A stretch of 64,000 nt of DNA from Armillaria gallica. Taxonomy: Eukaryota > Basidiomycota > Agaricomycetes > Agaricales > Physalacriaceae. Positions 1 to 9,767 of this stretch are shown here, piece after piece; position 1 is the stretch's first letter, and each line of letters opens with the position of its first letter. A program made the position numbers and the translations under genes. The notes beneath the pieces are model-generated. The model searched no databases, was not told the origin of the DNA, and worked only from the letters and a program-made list of their open reading frames with translations. Where the stretch lies: assembly GCA_037576215.1 (NCBI GenBank), contig JBANDB010000007.1:3875001-3939000 (forward strand), in the 5' to 3' direction.

Positions 1-88
1 ACAGTTTCTAGAATCACTTGTGCTCATGAAATGGTAGATATCACTTTTGTCAGATCAAAGGTACAGACATTTTTACTTTCACATTCGT
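1..88. other. Unassigned left edge
   Basis: This is 88 bases of AT-rich sequence before the first LTR. I see no coding or repeat signal, and it matches no other part of the window that I could find. Confidence 0.4.
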
Positions 89-1691
89 TGATGAGCCTCC
101 AGGCTCTGTATACTCAGAATTCTCAGATTTATCATGCTAATTAACATTACCACCCCTTCAACAGTCTTTCAGTAAACCAATGATTCCATATATGGCAATA
201 CCACTTTCACCCTATGGCAACTATGCCTCACATGCTTTGCTATTCATCCCATCTCATTATGCATCATAATTCCTGTATTCTATCATGACAAGACACCTTT
301 GATCAACAATCATTTTAAAATAGAATTGTCACATCACTCAGAAGCACCTAATTGACATGCCCATTGATCACTTAATGAAATGACATGATTAATGCAAGTA
401 CCCTTCCAGCTATAACAATTACAGCTATGGCAACTACAGACCATGTTTACTATGGCTGTTACTATGCCACAACCTCAAAAAAACATAACCCCATGCGTAC
501 TCCTCAGCACGACAACTATCGCCCAGTAATCTGCAGTTAAATAGCACTTAATGATCCACTCATTGCTCAAGAAAACCATATGGTCATTGTCCAAACACAG
601 CAACATCAAAGAGTTGCTGTGACTTTAAAGTTCAAAGACCGAATGTTGACTATGATTTTCCTAAGCTAAGGCCTCACAGTCTTACAAAGCCTCACATATT
701 TACTCTATTTATAAAACTCATACTTGTAGTATAAAAGCCAACTAGAAAATGTAGTGTAAAAACAGTTCATCTCAGTTTGACTACAGTCTACACCAGTAAA
801 CTACATCTATTCACTGTTCTACAGCAATACACTGTTTACTCCAACATATTCTTGATTGCACGACAACTCTTAAACTCACCAGAGTTATTCCATGGTCTTT
901 AACTGTAAAGAGTCCTTTGACACTCACTCTTCGCTCTTAACACTATTGGTACATGATCATATTGTGCCAATACATGATAGCTATGCCATACCTTGCCCAT
1001 GTTATCTTTTATTAGGCTGTCATTGTTTCACTTTCACCATCATTATCATCACCCACTTGAGTAGTCTCTAAGTAAACTTAGGATCAGTTTCAGCAAGTTT
1101 TTGTATCAGTATAGGACAGTCCCTCAGGTGGACTTGAAGGTTAGTTTTGACATCAACATCAGCACCATCCCACCATATAGGACCAGTATCATTGCCAGTT
1201 TTTGTAGTTCCATGTTTTCTCTCACCATTTCACCCTCAATATCTCTTTCTATGTTTTCTCTTGCCTCACATGACCTCAGCATCACATTTTCTCATCGACA
1301 CTCTCAATTCTAGACCAATTGACATCAGTTTAGTCCATCTTCCAGTATTCACCCCACTTAGATTACCATCTAGTGATGTTTTCTAGTATTGTCTTATGTT
1401 TTCTCATATGGATTCATAGTATTCACATCATACCTGCTTTTGTCCTCTCTTGTTTAGAGAGATCCCTACTGGCTTATAGCCAAAGCATCTAGCACTCAAC
1501 TACCAAGCAGTACTACTTCACAGACTTAAAGTTGCAGTGTATACTTGCATGTAGAGGAATTGATTTACTACATGGAGGTGCCCTGAACCCACTTGCACAC
1601 ACAATTACTTTGATTGCCATGCTACCATGTTAACTTTCCCAATCTCATTCCAAGTTGGTGTTGCCATTGCCACAGAAGTCTAGGCTCATCA
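89..1691 (+). repeat. F1: LTR of large Ty3/gypsy family F
   Basis: The LTR starts TGATGAGCCTCC and ends CCTAGGCTCATCA-like (TG..CA). It aligns from end to end with the F LTRs at 23716, 29549 and 43231. TATA-like stretches (tataaaagcc, near 730) lie in the middle. Most CpG positions seen in the copy at 29549 are TG or CA here, so this is an old copy. It is followed directly by a primer-binding-site-like sequence, so it is a 5' LTR in + orientation. The left TSD cannot be checked because no matching right flank is present. Confidence 0.8.
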
Positions 1692-1918
1692 TTTCTGGAG
1701 CCTACCATGAGGAGATCAGTTCACATCCCAAATTGATTCTTTGATTGCATTTATATACACATATCACCCTTAAATTCACCCTTCATAGTGGGCTCATCAT
1801 TTCTGCGAACCCAAATTCTTCATCATTTCACAAAAATTCAAATATAAAACACCCTACATTACAGCTCCAAGCAGAAAACTATGAAATACCTCTGCACATC
1901 TTCAGTTGCACCTATGAA
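1692..1918 (+). other. F1 PBS and leader, truncated
   Basis: The sequence TGGAGCCTACC at 1696-1706 corresponds to TGGAGCCCACC at 26737 in F2 and is a likely primer binding site. The leader matches F2 26733-26950 and stops at 'cttcagtt', where a family D terminus begins. No gag remains. Confidence 0.6.
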
Positions 1919-2183
1919 TGCTACTTTAACAGATAAAATAGTGTCAGTTGACGCATATTAAAAACACAATATGAGTGTCACTTGAAAATATTTAATTTCT
2001 CAGTAGCCCAACTCATGACATTATTAGAAACTCTGGCAGACCCAGGATCTTAAAAAGATTTTTAATAATGTCACATGACTTTTCCAAGCAAACATGCCAA
2101 CCACTGTACCATACTAGCATTATATATTTATGTAATCATCCCTCCATATGGCCTCCCTCTCTTATATTTATAACAAGCCTATG
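1919..2183. mobile_element. D0: terminal fragment of foldback element D
   Basis: It begins CACCTATGAATGCTAC, the same terminus as D2 at 44579 and (as reverse complement) the right end of D1. It runs through the tRNA-like block, read on the minus strand, and then leaves the D consensus after 'cttatatttataa'. It could be a truncated D end, or a separate tRNA-derived SINE that also forms the D ends. No TSD is visible. Confidence 0.6.
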
Positions 2184-2444
2184 CCTTGTGTCTTTGTCAT
2201 GATTGCAGGCCCCTCATACCTTGGGTCCCGGCAACCTGACTGCGACATGGGACTTCGGCTTGTTGGGGCCTGCCCCAAACCCAGCTTTCTACTAAGATAT
2301 GTTATTGAATCTCTATTATTTGTTTAGAGTCACTACATTGACTGCAATGGAGCAAAATACTTTTTATGAGTGCCATAAAGCATTGTTCTGTTACTTCTGT
2401 AAGCCATGTAATGGACAGGTAGGGATTCTCATGATTTGGGTGAT
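2184..2444. other. Unassigned spacer with GC-rich hairpin
   Basis: This is 261 bases without a gene. A 9-bp stem (GCAGGCCCC at 2205-2213, GGGGCCTGC at 2265-2273) closes a loop with a further TCCC/GGGA pairing. It keeps CpGs that the flanking old repeats have lost. Origin unknown. Confidence 0.35.
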
Positions 2445-2971
2445 TGTTACGCACATGCCATAGACCTCCACTTCATACCAACTTCAAGCATTGAACTCCA
2501 TCTTAGATGGTCACCCTATTGGACCTCCACGGCCTCTGGCTGCTTACCATTTACTTTACTCCATTTGATGTTTCATTTCCATTTCATTTACTAATTCACA
2601 TATTAAATCTAGAATCCGAATTTGGTAGCGAATAGACCTCCATCAGATTCCATCGGACTCCAACTCAGATTACCTACTTATATATATACTGTAGAATTAC
2701 TTGTAGATACTCAGTTCGAATATCAACTTGGTTTAGCCAAATCTATCTCTGACTCCAAGTCCAATCTATCACTCTCCAAGTCCACAGCTTCTGCTCTATT
2801 GGACTAATCTTTGCTCTATCCAAACCTTTGCTCTCCATGGACTCTGCTCCGCAATCCAATCTCAGGGCTTCAGCTCAAGGGTGACGTTGCTAATAGCTTT
2901 GCCAAAGCCCATGCACTCCGTGGACCTCCGCTCATGTGAGTTATCTTTATCTATTTGGCACGTCCCTAACA
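2445..2971 (+). repeat. E1: 5' LTR of Ty3/gypsy chromovirus family E
   Basis: It starts TGTTACGCACATGCC and ends GTCCCTAACA, 527 bp. It aligns with the E2 LTRs at 45341-45866 and 53455-53969. E1 is truncated 3', so no partner LTR is present. The 5-bp left flank GTGAT may be half of a TSD. Confidence 0.85.
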
Positions 2972-2980
2972 GTATATTCG

Positions 2981-2998
2981 AACTCAACCCCTTGAGTT
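2981..2998. other. Hairpin just after the E1 LTR
   Basis: AACTCAA at 2981-2987 pairs with TTGAGTT at 2992-2998, ten bases after the LTR end, where the primer binding site is expected. The same hairpin lies after the E2 5' LTR near 45875. No ordinary tRNA-complementary PBS starting TGG is evident here. A role in priming is a guess. Confidence 0.45.
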
Positions 2999-3017
2999 GA
3001 ATTTTTTTCTCTAAATC

Positions 3018-4517
3018 ATGACAACCACATACACTTACCCTCCAGAGACAGGTAAAGGCCTGAAATGAAAAACATCGGTCTTTTCCATGGAAGACATAGC
3101 AGCATCTGCATCTAAGAAAAATCCAGAGCTTTTCGGATCGGCTTCCATCAGAGGACAACCATCCTGTAGAGAAACCTACAGCCACTCCAGTTTCACTGCT
3201 CGTCAATCTGACAACTACAGTTCCCCTAACCCTTTCAGTACTCCACCATCCAACAATCTTCTACATCACCAAAGGACAGGCCTATTCGATGGATACTGAG
3301 AAAATCTGGATCCACACACCCTAGCACCTCAACCCACTTCCAATGGGGAACAAACAGACACTGCGGAATCTGATGATTCTGAAGGCGAAACCGATACCCC
3401 CACTCATCCTTTGAATCAACACAACCAGGGTGACAATGGATCCGACTCCCCAGGTAGCCCAAACAGACCTGGAGGCCTTGGCAGCCCCAACAGACCAGGA
3501 GGACCAGGTGGACCTGACAACAACATTCCCAATGAGCAAGAATTCTTACAAGAATTCATGAACCTGTTGCATGGGGTTTCCACTTCGCTAAACAATCCTC
3601 GACCCAACAAAATTCGTACCAAGGTCAAAGAACCCGATACTTTCGACAGCTCCAACCTGTGGAAGCTTAAGGCTTTCATTGTCTCCCTTCAGTTGAACTT
3701 TAATGACAGACCCACTGTTTTTGCGGCGAACACCAGTAAAGTCAACTACGCCATCTCCTTCCTTTCCGGCACTGCTCTTGACTGGTTTGAACCAGACATC
3801 CTCCATCCCAATCCACGGAATCCACCAGCATGGCAGTACTCTTACACCGCCTTCCTTGACAAACTTCAAACCAACTTTGATCCTTTCAATGCCATTGGAG
3901 ATGCTGAGGATGCCCTCGAACATCTCTGTATGTGTGACAGAGACTGAATCATGAAGTACATGGTTCAGTTTAATCAATATGCCTCCCAAGTTGGCTACAG
4001 CGACAATTCCCTTCACCATGGTTTCTACTGCAGACTTTGCACACACATTAAGAATGATATGGCTCACCACAGGAAACCTAACAATCTCTGTGACATGCAT
4101 TTCCTAGCCCAAGAACTCAACATGTGCTATTGGACTCGGAGGACTGAGATATCCTATGAAAACTGGGAAAACAAGTCCTCCAGTTCATATTCCAACAACC
4201 CTAAATCCAAGGGTTCCAACTCCAATGCCAGTTCTTCGACTTCTGGATCAGCTCTGAAGTCTTCCGATTCCAACTCCTTGGGACCTGCTTCCAACCCCAA
4301 GCCCTATGCTGATAAGCTAGGCAAAGACGGCCATCTTACTCAAGAAGAAAAGGACCACCACTGAAAGAACAACCTCTGTATGTTCTATGGAGGCAAGCAC
4401 AAGACTGAAGACTGCAACAAATGCAAGGCCACAGCCTCCGCTAAAGGCCGTGCTGCAGAAGTTGAAGAACCTGCTCCTGCCTCTGAGGATCTGGCTCCTA
4501 TGGAGTCAGAAAACTAG
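3018..4517 (+). pseudogene. gag: E1 Gag, broken by TGA codons
   Basis: This is the capsid/nucleocapsid polyprotein of family E. The ATG at 3018 follows the leader and is shared with E2. In-frame TGA codons stand at 3066, 3297, 3945 and 4362. At 3066 and 3297 E2 has CAA, and at 3945 E2 has CGA, which points to ancestral CGA codons. Frame 0 holds throughout, ending at a TAG (4515-4517) that E2 shares. The Gag core ([11 protein letters not shown] to DALEHL) is clear. The nucleocapsid motif has lost a Cys (CMFYGGKH against CMFCGGKH in E2). A Gly/Pro-rich tract near 3455-3520 is about half as long as in E2. Non-functional. Confidence 0.85.
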
Positions 4518-4818
4518 AGGGCAGCCCTGAATCCTCCATGTGAGATCAGGGTTGCGTTGACTGTAATCACACATCGGAGGTTGTCACCCTCAATGCTGCC
4601 ACTCTTTCCAACCATTCACTAACTGTATCACTCTCTTCTGAAGTCGGCTCCAGTATGGAGTCTGACGACTCTCCAATCATTACTATCCTTCATTTCCTTG
4701 CCTTGGTTGACTCTGGTTCTAGCCATTGTTTCATCAACTCCAAATACGTTGAGGATCACAACCTTCCTACCAAACCTATACCTCCTGTACAGCTTCAGCT
4801 CCTTGACGGCTCTGCCGG
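4518..4818 (+). pseudogene. pol: E1 Pol: protease fragment, truncated
   Basis: It encodes an aspartic-protease core (LVDSGSSHCFINSKYV, DSG active site near 4710) that matches E2 closely up to LLDGS. Similarity to E2 then stops, where element A1 begins. RT, RNase H, integrase and the antisense gene of E1 are absent from this window, so E1 is a 5' remnant split by A1. Confidence 0.8.
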
Positions 4819-6536
4819 TGTCATGCCTGCAGCATGTCTAAGGGTGTAATTTTGCAAAATTCACATACCTTACACGTTAGCAAAGCAGAAGCACAGAGAG
4901 CGGACTAATAGTGCAAATGGCATGTGAGGAAGCAAGGTTACCAAGGTTGAGAGCTCTATGATAGAAACAGAAGCAACGGAATTAAAACATAAGGACTTCA
5001 TTGTTGCACTGTACCTTATGGGCATGCACAACAATAGGGCCGAAGAGTGAGCTCACTCATGCCAAACATCCGTCTGCAGTAGAGAATTCAACTTTCAGTG
5101 GGATGCACTTGTACGCAGGCTGGGACTAATTTAGATAACTATGCATCGATAATCTATGACGTGTAGTCCCTGGAGATCCGGAGAAAAGATATCATGCATG
5201 GGGTAATCAAAAGAACCCTGGGCATGGCCTAGAAACAGACTTCAGCTGATGGGAATAGCGAGCAGACTCAAAATCTGAAGCATTCCTTGGTTACCGAGTC
5301 TAGAATATGACGCTGTCACTTTCAGAGCAGAACCGAAAGCTGAATATGAGGTGTGATCGGTGATCAAGGATTAAGCAGCCATTGAGTACAAGTCAGCAAG
5401 CTACTCTGCTGCTAGGGCAAACGACATCGACATCACTTAGCCCTTTGAGGATACTAAAAGGAGGCCCAAGTGGTGCTCTGCCAAGAGTGTTGCACCAGTT
5501 CAGATGAAGAATTATTGGCCAACAAAGGAAGTAAATTACTAAAAGACTGTTTGTAATACTCAATTTCCCATAGTATAAGTAGGTAGAATTTCACGTAGTA
5601 AAGCAAGATACCTACCCCCCACATACAGTAATAAAGTTTCAGTTTGGATCTGGACTTGTTGCGATGTGTAAGAGTTAGTAGCTTTGAGCCTCGTCTAGAA
5701 TGCAAGTTTAGCAAGCTCACAGAGAAATAGAACAAGAGAAACATTTTGGATACAAACTTCAGTTTACTTGAGATAAGAGAGAGATTCGGGGGCAGTGACG
5801 CTGCACCCATCTTGAGAGTTTGCTAAGATAAATCTGAGAGAAAAGCTCTGTTCCTTTTTCTGGTTCAGTATAAAAAGAGAACTTGTGTTGTGTCGGCCTC
5901 TGTGTAGGTCTAGAAAGTAGTTGCAAGAGAATCAGCCAGCTTGGGCTGTTCTAGCAGTTGCACAAAGTGTGACAGGTGTGTGCAGTTGGACCTTGCAGCA
6001 CCGTTGTTAGGGTGAGCGCACTGTGTGTGAGGACTTGCGGGGACGGTTCTGAGAGTAATCAAGACTTGAGTGGGAGTGCCGAGGGCCTCCATCATGACGA
6101 GTTTGGTAGTCAGGTTTAGCCACTAAGAGAAAGGTGGTGTTGCACACAGATTAGGTCTAGTGGCAGGTCATACTTAGCAAGCTCACTGACCGAACTTGGT
6201 CAACTTGCGGATCTGCATATCCGTGTGTTCTGGCTATTGAAATATATTTTGCCTTGAGGGTTGCATGGTTCACCGTGCTCTCTTGTAAGAAGCTCCAAAG
6301 AGCTAAAGAATTTGAGACTAGTTTGAAAATACTATGTGGTTGCACATATCATTCTAGCAAGCTCACTGAGAAAAATTGGGATACTGTCATCATGCAAGTT
6401 GAATTAAAATCCTTGCTCCCCTCCACACTTAAAGAGATTGTGTGTGTGTGTGTGTTTAGTGAGGTTGAGTTAGGTTTGGTGTGTGTTCACACTAGGCCGT
6501 GCTCAGTTTCATGAGTGCCCGTCACCAGCATCGTCA
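4819..6536 (+). repeat. A1: 5' LTR of large Ty3/gypsy family A
   Basis: The left edge is set where E1 similarity ends and a TGTCATGCC start is possible; it may be off by about 10-20 bases. The right edge (CATCGTCA) is set by the primer binding site that follows. A TATA box lies at 5869, and a (GT)n run lies near 6439-6456. No second copy of this LTR is present, because the 3' end of A1 is lost at the F2 insertion, so the LTR call rests on context. Confidence 0.6.
5869..5876 (+). promoter_or_regulatory. TATA box in A1 LTR
   Basis: TATAAAAA is preceded by a T/C-rich stretch (ctgttcctttttctggttcag), about 670 bases before the LTR end. It is a plausible Pol II promoter for the genomic RNA. Confidence 0.45.
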
Positions 6537-6538
6537 TT

Positions 6539-6549
6539 TGGAGCCCACC
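6539..6549 (+). other. Primer binding site of A1
   Basis: TGGAGCCCACC lies two bases after the LTR terminal CA. The same 11-mer is found after the F2 5' LTR, so families A and F appear to use the same primer tRNA. I cannot name the tRNA from sequence alone. Confidence 0.55.
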
Positions 6550-6600
6550 GTGAGAGGGGGTCTTCAATTGTGCATTGATAGTATCATGATTTGTTTTTAA

Positions 6601-8238
6601 CAACTCGCTACTCAGTACGACAAAGCTATTGTAAGCTTATCAAAAATTCTGTCAAGGAGTAAATCTGTTGGACAAGTTCCTAATCAGAACGACTCTGACA
6701 CTGAGGGTACTACCTCACAAAAGAGATCGACTATCCACGTACCACCAGTACAAGGACCATCTCAGTCTAGAGAACCAAAAACTAGATCAGTGAAAGCAGT
6801 GAGAGGATTAAGTGTTCCCCCGATATACCCATATCCAGCAGCGGGACACACAGCTAAGAAGGGTAGATCCAATGCAGACATCCAAACATGGTGAGAACCT
6901 GTTCCCGTTCCCGTTACTCAAAGACATTTGAGCAGTTCTGGTATTCCTGGTCCTGCAGGTACAGTCAGAGCTCCTACTACGAGCTCACAACCTAATATAA
7001 ACACAAGATATTTCATACCCCCATTCAGTGGTAATATCACCATGGCACCCTCTATGTCTGGACCAAATGAAAAGTCCATGTCTAGATTTGAGAGCTCTAC
7101 AGATCCTGAAGAGCTAGAAAGATTCTTCTTGAGATTAGAGGAGTTATTCGATAAGAGCACTGTAACAACCGATGCAGAAAAGAAGAAGTACACTGTTGTC
7201 TATACTGACATCAAGACAGAAAAGCAGTGAAAAGTTCTAGAGCATTATGCAAAGGGCATGTTCGAGGAGTTTAAGAAAGAGATACTGGGTAGTTATGACG
7301 GCGCCCTAGCTGGTGACCGTGATGCTATGCAGGAAATGAAACAACTCGTGCACCAGTACAGGCTCTCTCCAATCCAAGAGAGATCAGATTACATGTCCTT
7401 CAAACGAGAATTTCAAGTCCTAGCAGCGGTTCTCAAGAATGAAGACGTATGTTCAAACAGGGAACTGGTAGATCAGTTTCTCACTTCAATGTCTGACGGG
7501 TTATACAACTCGATGAAGCTATGGTTGGAGAGGCTGAATCCACCAGCAGAGAAAACCTGCAGAGATCCGGCAAATCCATATACTCTGGAGGAAGTTATGG
7601 CCAGTGGTCTTGACATACTCCAAGAGGTGTTTTCATCAATGGATAGGAAGCGAGATGAAGCCCACGGGCTAGATACAGCTGCTTTTAGTACAAGAGAATT
7701 GCATGGAGTCTGCACGAGCAATAGAAGTAATGCAAGTGCTAATGAAGCCACAGTGAAACAGAAAGATGTAGGAGGCATTCTGGCCTTGACGAAAGACATA
7801 TTTGAGCAGCAGATGCAGCAGGCTCAACAGGAGCGGCAGCGTATAGCAGCTTTAGAAAAAGCCTTCGTTGAGCAGCAGAAGACAATTATGAGTTTCTTGC
7901 AGCAGTAGCAGCAGCAAATTCAGGCACAACAGTATAATCCATACAATACATGATCGGCACTGTCTGGCCTTAGCAGTGCACCCAGACAAATGAACACTGG
8001 AACAAGCCTGCTAAACAGGCTGGAGTGCTGGTTCTGTGGAGAAAACGGACACATGAATGTGGATTGTCCAACGAGGATGGACTATCTTAACATAGGGAAG
8101 ATAGTCATGGTGTGAGGAAGGGTGCATCTTCATGACAGAGGCGAATTCCCAGCAGATATAAAAGATCCCCTCCCTAAAAACCAGATTGATGAGTATTATT
8201 CACAACAGGAGAAGAACATAAGCCAGAATGTGTTAATC
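6601..8238 (+). pseudogene. gag: A1 Gag, first part, split by D1
   Basis: A single reading frame runs from about 6601; the true start is unclear because a TAA stands just before it. In-frame stops include TGA at 6892 and 7228 and TAG at 7906. Features in order: a Ser/Pro-rich N-terminus, a capsid-like helical region (DPEELERFF to SGLDILQEV), a Gln-rich coiled coil (EQQMQQAQQERQRIAALEKAF), then a perfect CX2CX4HX4C zinc knuckle at 8026-8067 (CWFCGENGHMNVDC). The frame is cut by D1 within the 7-bp duplication GTTAATC and resumes in the same frame after it. This is the nucleic-acid-packaging protein of the element, now dead. Confidence 0.8.
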
Positions 8239-9624
8239 CAGCCTTGCATGCTAGATTTCTACTTAAATAGTGTCAGTTGTAAAGATTCAATTTCTCAGGA
8301 TTATATGGTATATTAGTCAGCAAGCCAACTCTTGACATGATGACATCATCAGAAAATCCAGCAGACCTAGGAATTGAACCCAGAATCTTAAAAAGATTTA
8401 TAACAATATCACATGACTTTTCCAAGCAGACATGCTAACCACTGTACTATACTGACATTATATATATATGTAATCATCACTCTATATGGCCTCCCTCTCT
8501 TAGATTTATAATATCCCAATTGGGCCCTCCCTTTGGTGCGCTTTTTTTTCCTTATTGGGCTGGTCACATCGGCCCATCAATTGCACCTAGAATTGGCTCT
8601 CCCATGGCATTGATGGCATCAATATCAGGCCATTTTCAGACAAAATTCGCATTTTGGCTCATTTTGGGCTTCCTCAGGCTACTGGGTGGGTCAGGGGATG
8701 GTACTAGTATATGCCTAAATATAAATAGCATAATAGCGAACCCTCTGCTGAGGTATGGGGGCCCTGGGGAGGGGGTAAAATAGGTAAAATAGTGAAAAAT
8801 AGCAGAAAATCACCGAAAATTCGCGTTTTGGGGATACTACGCGCATCGGATCGCTTCGAAAACTTGACCAATGAATTTCCTGACCTTGAAAACCCCAAAA
8901 CGGCCCCTCTACAGTACATGTGGCGCATTTTATGGCTAGGCATAATCAGGAAAATTGGATTTTATGGTGCTGTGTACATTGGATCGCTCTGGGGATGATA
9001 CCAATCGATTTCTACACTATATAAACCCTAGAATACATCTTCATTTGCTATATATGACCACCGGAATGCGATAAAAAATGGGGGATTGGGGGGGAAACAC
9101 AGTCTATTTTGTTTTCTAGGCATCGCGTCGGTCTGGGGACATCACCAATCGATTTCTCGACCTTTGAAACCCCAAAAAGACTCTTGGTTACATTTATGGG
9201 GTCTCAGGAACGATGGAAATAATGATGTAACAGTTTAGGAGGAGCACATGGGGAAACTCACATTTCTGAGCTTCGGAAAACTTCGGAGTTGCTGCCAATG
9301 GATTACTTGACCTTTAAAACCCCCATAAAACCCCAGGTACACATTTCAAACCTTTGAAATCCATGGTAAAAAAGGTGATAGTGAAAGTATGCAAAATACC
9401 ATATATCTCGCATTCTTGAGTGTTGGGGAACATGATTCTGGTATGAAATACACGATATATATTGTATAATAGTGTATACAAAAGACTAGGATGATCCGAA
9501 ACGTATTGGCAGAGATATAAGGAGATCTTTCGGAAAAAAAAGGAGGAGCACCCCCCAGATTTCGATGTTCTGGTTATCCTATGGCCTGGGGACTATCAGA
9601 TTCAGATTCCTGAACCTAAAAAAC
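8239..9624 (+). repeat. D1 left arm
   Basis: It is the reverse complement of 9768-11151. Arm coordinates sum to about 19392 throughout, showing almost no indels. It carries a tRNA-like block near its outer end. Confidence 0.85.
8359..8459 (-). other. tRNA-like block, D1 left end
   Basis: This is the minus-strand copy of the block at 10933-11033, with A-box-like and B-box-like motifs. It reads outward from the element. It is not a functional tRNA, since acceptor arms do not pair. Confidence 0.45.
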
Positions 9625-9767
9625 CCCAGAATCAACAATCATCCTTGGGGTTTATGTGTCAAAACTCCGAAGTAATGAGTGTGCTATTAGTTATGCACAA
9701 AGATATACTGTGTGCACAGATATTGCACTATTGAAAATGACCCCCAGGGATGATAGATGAGTCTACT
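9625..9767. other. D1 central spacer
   Basis: This is a single-copy loop between the arms, with no coding signal. The D2 spacer near 54640 is the same sequence in the opposite orientation and about 30 bp shorter. Confidence 0.6.

Noticed and set aside
3588..4100. 170-residue minus-strand frame in E1, also in E2 (46546-47028)
   Set aside because: It is conserved only because the sense Gag core is conserved; it lies opposite the capsid region, away from the antisense gene near the 3' LTR.
6439..6456. (GT)n run in the A1 LTR and (CA)n at 59304
   Set aside because: Ordinary short microsatellites.
8520..8998. Open frames in the D1 arms that occur twice with identical products
   Set aside because: They are mirror images from the inverted repeat (same frames at 10394-10857 on the other strand), with no recognisable domain or codon signal; D2 does not conserve them.
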